In this document: positions 57,171-64,000 of the stretch, in pieces
How positions within the stretch are numbered: position 1 is the stretch's first letter
How the letters are laid out: every line of letters starts with the position of its first letter
Assembly (NCBI RefSeq): GCF_040436345.1
Contig: NC_133232.1
Coordinates: 25,822,315-25,886,314 of the forward strand
DNA length: 64,000 nucleotides
DNA from: Pagrus major
Lineage: Eukaryota; Chordata; Actinopteri; Spariformes; Sparidae
Reading direction: 5' to 3'
The notes under the pieces: generated by a model
Seen by the model: only the letters and a program-made list of their open reading frames with translations
What the model was told of the DNA's origin: nothing
The model's database searches: none
Program-made: the position numbers and the translations under genes

Positions 57171-59561
57171 ATGGGATCCAGCAGATTTGCGCTGCTCTGC
57201 GGCCTTGCTTTTATTTTCCTTGTCCTCCACCCCGTCTATGGAGACGTGAGCTACTCTATCCCGGAGGAGATGAAACGTGGATCTGTGATTGGAAATATCG
57301 CTAAGGATCTGGGACTTGATTTGGGCAGACTGTCTGCTCGCAAGGCGCGTATCGATACTGAGGATAACAGTGTTAAGTACTGCGGTGTAAACCTCAACAC
57401 CGGAGACTTGATCGTCCAAGAGAGGATTGACAGAGAAGGGCTTTGTGCGAAAAAGGCGTCATGTGTTCTGAAACAGGAACTCGTACTGGAAAATCCTTTA
57501 GAGCTGCACCGTATTAGTATCCGTGTTCAAGATATCAACGATAATTCACCGCAGTTTAAAGAGGAGTCACTTAAATTTGACATTAATGAACTGGCGGACA
57601 AGGGTACGCGTTTTCCACTTGGGGAGGCGCACGATGGAGACATCGGAGAAAACGCTGTTCAGGGCTACTCACTTCAGCAGAATGATCATTTCAAATTAAA
57701 TGTCAACACAAAAGCAGGAGGACGCAAATATGGTGAATTAGTCTTAGACAAAGAATTAGACAGAGAGGACAAAAAAGAGATTATGTTATTGCTTACCGCG
57801 TTCGATGGTGGCTCTCCTCAGAGATCTGGTACTGTAGTTATACACGTCACTGTGCTGGATGCTAATGATAATGTACCAGTGTTCAGCCAGACTGTTTATA
57901 AAGCCAGTCTGCCAGAAAACTCTCCTCTGGATACATCGGTGATAACAGTGAGTGCTACTGATGTTGACGAGGGTTTAAATAGCGAAATTACATATGAATT
58001 TGATCATGTTTCAGATGAAAATAACAACGTCTTTTCTTTGGACTCTAAATCTGGAGAAGTGAGAGTAGCTGGAGCTATTGATTATGAGAAAGTGTCATCC
58101 TATGAAATGCAGATAAGTGCAAAAGATGGTCTGGGATTAGTGTCATACGCATCTTTATTAATTGAGATTACTGACATAAATGACAACGCCCCAGTTATAC
58201 ACCTGAAATCACTGTCTAGCCCCATACCTGAGAACGTGTCACCTGGTACAGAGGTGGGCATCATTAACGTGCAGGACAGAGACTCAGAGAGTAACAGACA
58301 GGTCCGCTGCTCCATTCAGCAAGGAGCCCCTTTTAAGTTGGTTCCTTCTATTAAAAACTATTATTCTCTGGTGACCACAGGACAACTGGACCGTGAACTA
58401 GTGTCTGATTACAACATTACAATCACTGCCACTGACGAGGGCTCTCCACCTCTGTCCTCCTCTAAAACTGTTCAGTTATCTGTAGCAGACATCAACGACA
58501 ACCCACCTGTGTTTGAGGAACAGTCGTACAGCGCATATGTGAGTGAAAATAACAAACCTGGCTCCACTTTATGTTCCGTTACTGCTCGAGACCCCGACTG
58601 GAGACAAAACGGTACAGTGATTTATTCTCTGTTACCCGGTGAGGTGAACGGTGCCCCGGTGTCCTCCTATGTGTCTGTTAACGGAGACACGGGGGTGATC
58701 CACGCTGTGAGGTCGTTTGATTATGAACAGTTCAGGAGTTTTAAAGCACAGGTGATGGCCAGAGACAACGGTTCTCCTCCTCTCAGCAGCAACGTGACCG
58801 TCAGTGTGTTCATATCGGATGTGAATGACAACTCTCCTCAGATACTGTACCCCGCCCCGGAGGGCAACTCCTTCATGACCGAGCTGGTCCCCAAAGCTGC
58901 ACACGGAGGCTCTCTGGTGTCCAAAGTGATAGCGGTGGACGCGGACTCCGGACAGAACGCCTGGCTCTCCTATAGTATAGTGAAATCCACCGATCCGGGA
59001 CTTTTCACTATTGGTGTCCACAGCGGAGAGATCAGGACACAGCGGGACATTTCTGAATCTGACAGCATGAAACAGAACCTTATTGTGGCAGTGAAAGATA
59101 ACGGACAGCCCTCTCTCTCTGCCACCTGTTCCATGTATTTACTTATTTCTGATAACTTGGCTGAGGTACCAGAATTGAAGGACATTTCTTATGATGAGAA
59201 GAATTCCAAACTGACCTCTTATCTGATTATCGCGCTGGTGTCTGTGTCCACCTTTTTCCTGACCTTCATCATCATCATCCTGGGTGTGAGGTTTTGTCGC
59301 AGGAGAAAGCCCAGATTGATGTTTGATGGAGCAGTCGCCATCCCCAGCGCCTATCTCCCTCCTAATTACGCAGATGTTGATGTCACCGGAACTTTACGCA
59401 GCGCTTATAACTATGACGCATACCTGACAACAGGATCTAGAACCAGTGACTTTAAGTTTGTGACATCTTACAATGACAACACACTGCCTGCTGACCAGAC
59501 TCTGAGGAAAAGTCCATCAGACTTTGCTGATGTGTTTGGAGATTGTGATGCTTCTCCTGAG
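57171..59561 (+). CDS. Protocadherin gamma-type variable exon V13 (group E)
   Basis: 797 coded residues from the ATG aligned with V11; upstream frame extension starts at TTG and is rejected. EC1 is that of V11 (NSVKYCGVN). EC2 opens with a private stretch, [20 protein letters not shown], in place of [22 protein letters not shown]3 ([20 protein letters not shown]) and SLSSPIPEN are those of V7, so the head itself is a mosaic of V11-like and V7-like parts. The tail has two changes not seen elsewhere: RLMFDG (others RLLFDG) and VDVTGT (others VDGTGT). EC6 has YSIVK, and EC5 FKAQVMARD. The donor is GAG|GTAGGAG; the 3' flank (ATCCTGACAAATCC) differs from V11 and V12. Confidence 0.95.
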
Positions 59562-59647
59562 GTAGGAGATCCTGACAAATCCTAGTGTTAAATTATTTTT
59601 TTAATTTTCAAGTGCCTGAAATGCAAGTACAAATATAAATCGAGTAG

Positions 59648-59674
59648 TTTTCTTTCTTTCGTTCTTTCTTTCTT

Positions 59675-59724
<50 letters not shown>
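59648..59724 (+). repeat. (TTTC)n-(TC)n microsatellite
   Basis: A pyrimidine-only tract on the plus strand, about 75 bp, TTTC units then TC units. Confidence 0.95.
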
Positions 59725-59727
<3 letters not shown>

Positions 59728-59958
59728 ACTCATGTGATTCCAGTCACAGATTTTCACAAGATAAGGGTGTTTTCTCATATAGGCTAGGTGTACTTGATAC
59801 CTTTCTTATCTTCGTCACAGTTTTTTTTCATTTTAGTGTTTCTGATTCAGACGTTGATTTATATTCGGCTGCAATCGTCAAGTGTCGGTTTTCTCAGACC
59901 TCTGAGTGGCAGTTGGGATTCTAAATTGGACCAATTGAGTGTTGAGAAGTATTCTCAA

Positions 59959-59959
<1 letters not shown>

Positions 59960-60009
<50 letters not shown>

Positions 60010-60024
60010 GCCTGCCTGTCTGTC
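59960..60024 (+). repeat. (TCTG)n microsatellite
   Basis: About 16 units of TCTG with two CCTG variants near the right end. Confidence 0.95.
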
Positions 60025-60514
60025 CTCTGGTTTCATGGAGTGTTTCTTTCCCAGACTGTCCCTTATTCATGATTTGATAGTGTCCTTACGCTGTGTTTTC
60101 TTTCGAGCAGTTTATGTCTGTGCACCTTGAAAAACAGTGAAATCATAATATTTTCTTAAAGTTATCCTGTCCGTGATTACATCACAGCATTGCTCTGTCA
60201 GATACATACTCTCTTATGGCTGCACGATATCATTTTGCTCGGGGGGCTTGGTGTTTTAATTCCAGTCACAAATATTTGCATAGGCCAAGTAAATCACAGT
60301 GGAAACAAGGTTTGACATTTCAAATTATTGAGTGCAACTCACCTATAACTTTAACTACTTTTACACCCATAGCTTGCGTTCAGCTACGTCGGTGCAAGAA
60401 ATGTTAAACTTGTTCATATCATTCCTATAATTGTAAGATGCCACTTGCAGTAGTATTATAATTGTTATTATACTTCTACTCCTTCTACTTCTACTAATTT
60501 TACCAATATCAATA

Positions 60515-60517
<3 letters not shown>

Positions 60518-60613
<96 letters not shown>
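60518..60613. repeat. (ATT)n-(AAT)n perfect palindrome
   Basis: An ATT run switches at 60570/60571 to an AAT run. About 42 bp on each side are exact reverse complements with no spacer, so the tract can fold as a hairpin or cruciform. It ends about 70 bp before the V14 CSE. Confidence 0.95.
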
Positions 60614-60684
60614 GTAGTAGTAATGTATTATTGTTGTTATTGTCATCATTTATTAGATATCTTAAGTTTGTCATTTCTTTATTC

Positions 60685-60709
60685 CACTCATGGTGTCGCT
60701 ATTCACCAG
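60685..60709 (+). promoter_or_regulatory. CSE of V14
   Basis: CACTCATGGTGTCGCTATTC then ACCAG, 220 bp before the ATG. Retains the CGCT core lost in groups D and E. Confidence 0.85.
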
Positions 60710-60904
60710 TCTACGTGAAACATTTCCTCTCCACCCTCTGGTGTTTAGACCAACAGACGGGATATTTGTCAGTTGCTGTTGGTCCTAGGATGAGACTCGA
60801 GTAATTGAGGATTGATGTCGATTTTCTTTTGGCCGAACTGTATAATCCCTGCAGAATTTCTCATCTAAAAGAGGATTGTTTCTTTCTGTAACAAAGGCAT
60901 TGCC

Positions 60905-63268
60905 ATGATGGCGCTCCAAATAAGCTGCTTTGTTTTCTTTCTCATGTGGCAAGCCGTGAACGGGGACGCGAGCTATTCCTTTCAAGAGGAAATGAAACGC
61001 GGATCTCTTATTGGGAATATAGCGAAGGATCTTAACCTGGACTTGAGTAAGCTGTCTGCCAGAAACGCCCGTGTTGATGCCGCAGGGAATCGCAAACGTT
61101 ATTGTGACATCAACCTCAGTACCGGAGAATTAATTGTTGCCGACAGGATTGACCGAGAGGGGCTTTGTGGAGAAAGGCTGTCGTGTGTACTAAAACGCGA
61201 TCTCGTACTGGAGAATCCTCTGGAACTGCACCCTTTTAGTCTTCACATTCAAGATATCAATGATAACTCGCCTCAATTTAATGAAGAATCGATCAATTTA
61301 GAAATTCGAGAGTCAGCAGATGGGGGAGCTCGTTTTGTGATAGAAGAGGCGCACGATGCGGATGTGGGACAGAATTCAGTTCAGCAGTACAGCCTTAAAA
61401 AGAATGATAATTTCATTTTGGCTGCTAATGGAAACACCATAGAGCTTGTTCTTGACAAAGAGCTTGATCGTGAAAAACAACAAGAGATCAATTTGCTCCT
61501 CACAGCTCTAGATGGTGGCTCTCCTCAGAGATCAGGTACTGTAGTCATACACGTCACTGTGCTGGATGCTAATGATAACGCCCCAGTGTTCAGCCAGGCC
61601 GTTTATAAAGCCAGTCTGCCTGAAAACTCTCCTGTAGATACTGTAGTGGTCACAGTGAGCGCTGCTGATGCAGACGAGGGGGTAAATGGAGATGTGACTT
61701 ATGACTTCGGACATGTTTCAGAGGATGTAAAGAAAGTTTTTACTATTGATCGTAAAAATGGAAAAATAACAGTTAATGGTGCGATTGATTTTGAAACTGT
61801 TGCAACCTATGATTTGCGCATTAAAGCAAAGGATGGTTTAGGGTTATCATCATACACAAAGGTAACTGTTGATGTCACCGATGTCAATGACAACATACCT
61901 GTAATCTATGTTAAATCTCTGGCAAATCCCATACCTGAGAACGTGTCACCAGGTACAGAGGTGGGCATCATTAATGTGCAGGATGCAGATTCTGAGAATA
62001 ACCAACTGGTCCGCTGCTCCATTCAGCAAGGAGCCCCTTTTAAGTTGGTTCCTTCTATTAAAAACTATTATTCTCTGGTGACCACAGGACAACTGGACCG
62101 CGAACTAGTGTCTGATTACAACATCACAATCACTGCCACTGACGAGGGCTCTCCACCTCTGTCCTCCTCTAAAACTGTTCAGTTATCTGTAGCAGACATC
62201 AACGACAACCCACCTGTGTTTGAGGAACAGTCGTACAGCGCATATGTGAGTGAAAATAACAAACCTGGCTCCACTTTATGCTCCGTTACTGCTCGAGACC
62301 CCGACTGGAGACAAAACGGTACAGTGATTTATTCTCTGTTACCCGGTGAGGTGAACGGTGCCCCGGTTTCCTCCTATCTGTCTGTTAACGGAGACACGGG
62401 GGTGATCCACGCTGTGAGGTCGTTTGATTATGAACAGTTCAGGAGTTTTAAAGTGCAGGTGATGGCCAGAGACAACGGTTCTCCTCCTCTCAGCAGCAAC
62501 GTGACCGTCAGTGTGTTCATATCGGATGTGAATGACAACTCTCCTCAGATACTGTACCCCGCCCCGGAGGGCAACTCCTTCATGACCGAGCTGGTCCCCA
62601 AAGCTGCACACGGAGGCTCTCTGGTGTCCAAAGTGATAGCGGTGGACGCGGACTCCGGACAGAACGCCTGGCTGTCCTATCATATAGTGAAATCCACCGA
62701 TCCGGGACTTTTCACTATTGGTGTGCACAGCGGAGAGATCAGGACACAGCGGGACATTTCTGAATCTGACAGCATGAAACAGAACCTTATTGTGGCAGTG
62801 AAAGATAACGGACAGCCCTCTCTCTCTGCCACCTGTTCCATGTATTTACTTATTTCTGATAACTTGGCTGAGGTGCCAGAACTGAAGGACATTTCTTATG
62901 ATGAGAAGAATTCCAAACTGACCTCTTATCTGATCATCGCGCTGGTGTCTGTGTCCACCTTTTTCCTGACCTTCATCATCATCATCCTGGGTGTGAGGTT
63001 TTGTCGCAGGAGAAAGCCCAGACTGTTGTTTGATGGAGCAGTCGCCATCCCCAGCGCTTATCTCCCTCCTAATTACGCAGATGTTGACGGCACTGGAACT
63101 TTACGCAGCGCTTACAACTATGACGCATACCTGACAACAGGATCTAGAACCAGTGACTTTAAGTTCGTGACATCTTACAATGACAACACACTGCCTGCTG
63201 ACCAGACTCTGAGAAAAAGTCCATCAGACTTTGCTGAAGTGTTTGGGGACTTGGAGGAGTCCTCAGAG
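60905..63268 (+). CDS. Protocadherin gamma-type variable exon V14 (group F)
   Basis: 788 coded residues. Signal [20 protein letters not shown], mature start [15 protein letters not shown]1 has CGERLSC. EC1-EC3 are unlike the other groups except for a C-like pattern in EC2-EC3 ([35 protein letters not shown]). The homogenised part starts later than in the other exons: [10 protein letters not shown] and [14 protein letters not shown] still differ, and identity sets in from CSIQQGAPF. It also ends earlier: the tail reads [13 protein letters not shown] where the others have [13 protein letters not shown], and the donor is GAG|GTATGA. These two edges bracket the tract over which conversion has been active. 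V14 is the last variable exon in the window. Confidence 0.95.
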
Positions 63269-64000
63269 GTATGAATAGCCTATGTGACATCTAATTTACT
63301 CATAAAAATAAGTTTGATTAATCATGCATTTCAAGCACATGCTTTTGTTTTTGTTCCAAGCATATTACAGCTCATCTACCTATAATATAGGTCTCTTATG
63401 ATGTTATTCTCTCATTTTTCCCCCGACTTTTTTTCTTTTTAAGCATTTTTCACCTATTTTTAGATCACACATTGATGTTTCCCATAACAGTAATTTTTGA
63501 ATTTCTAAAACTGCTTTAATGTCAACTAGTGTAGGTTCCATTTTGATGCCTCTTCGTTTCTGTTCATGTGTATGGTTTTAAATGTGCTCTTAACGTTATG
63601 TTTGAAAAGTCATCCTTCAGTTCCAGCTTTCAAAAACAGTTGTGTGCACCGCTACAAACTGCAGTTTGTTATCATACTGGTGTCGTTCTTAATAACTGGC
63701 TTGTTCTGTGCAATCGCTATACTTTATTCAGACCCTGAGCACTGTCTTAAGATGTGACATGAGATTCATTATTACTGGAAATGTTCCATTTGATTACATT
63801 TCTGCGGTTAGCAGGTTGTTAAAGTACGTTAGGGTGTTCTGGATACAATGCTTCTTTCCCTCACATGTGGACTAATTCTGAATTGATCAAATGGATTGTC
63901 ATTAACTACAAGTGATCTTTGCATTGCTCTCTCACATCCTCAGATGCTTGTTTCTCTTTATGTGGTTCATCTCAAAGCTTCAGTTTGAGCCATATGCTTT
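63269..64000. other. Right-end flank of V14
   Basis: About 730 bp of A+T-rich non-coding sequence. I looked for a constant exon (PPNTDWRFSQ-type coding) and for another CSE and found neither. Confidence 0.7.

Larger units (their letters stand above)
50782..59561 (+). repeat. Group E tandem pair, units of about 4.4 kb
   Basis: Interval plus exon are repeated (V12 and V13; ATG spacing V11-V12 4369 bp, V12-V13 4408 bp). The interval copies are diverged throughout, whereas the promoter/UTR block and the exons are much closer. Confidence 0.8.
59562..60904. other. Interval V13-V14, rich in microsatellites
   Basis: 1.3 kb with a TTTC/TC tract, a TCTG tract, an ATT/AAT palindromic tract, the V14 CSE and the 5' UTR. 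No RE1-like site and no gene are seen. It is unrelated to the D and E intervals. Confidence 0.75.

Noticed and set aside
60468-60718. Poly-leucine/isoleucine open frames on both strands
   Set aside because: Translation of the ATT/AAT microsatellite.
63269-64000. Possible constant exon after V14
   Set aside because: No acceptor followed by the conserved constant-region coding sequence was found; the constant exons must lie outside.

Overview
The window is a piece of a clustered protocadherin locus from a ray-finned (teleost) fish. It shows a tandem row of large, intronless, same-strand exons of about 2.4 kb. Each encodes a signal peptide, six cadherin (EC) repeats, one membrane helix and a short gamma-type cytoplasmic tail, and each ends in a splice donor (GAG|GTAGGA or similar) instead of a stop. 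This is the 'variable exon' architecture of the gamma protocadherins (teleost Pcdh2-gamma type). The near-perfect identity of EC4-EC6 plus tail between exons and the compact intervals fit teleost clusters. I cannot name the species. The shared constant exons that these exons splice to are not in the window and must lie beyond its right end.

Layout (numbering V1-V14 is mine): V1 937-3336, V2 6531-8933, V3 10688-13069, V4 14826-17210, V5 18967-21348, V6 22572-24964 (frameshifted), a BEL/Pao-type LTR retroelement fossil at 25250-31997 on the minus strand, V7 32935-35325, V8 37062-39455, V9 40869-43262, V10 44664-47057, V11 48394-50781, V12 52763-55150, V13 57171-59561, V14 60905-63268. By their EC1-EC3 sequence the exons fall into groups: A (V1), B (V2), C (V3-V5), D (V6, V8-V10), E (V7, V11-V13) and F (V14). 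Groups D and E are interleaved.

Each variable exon has its own promoter block about 200-240 bp upstream of the ATG. It holds a conserved sequence element (CSE) of the ACTCxxGGTGTCxxTxTxxACCA type, the known protocadherin promoter/CTCF element. A fifteenth CSE (4472-4496) has no exon after it and looks like the relic of a lost D-type exon. The intervals also carry, at least eleven times, a motif whose reverse complement (TTCAGCACCAAGGACAG) matches the RE1/NRSE site of the neuronal repressor REST. I regard this RE1 series as the most interesting regulatory signal in the window.

How it works together: in this family one or a few variable-exon promoters are chosen per neuron and the chosen exon is spliced to common constant exons. 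EC1-EC4 give homophilic recognition, while the homogenised EC5-EC6, helix and tail give shared membrane and signalling properties. The sequence shows the evolutionary machinery directly: tandem duplication (about 4.1 kb units in C, 3.8 kb in D, 4.4 kb in E), mosaic markers indicating gene conversion in the 3' two-thirds of the exons, one apparent chimera (V5), one exon broken by a CT-repeat slip (V6), and one lost exon.
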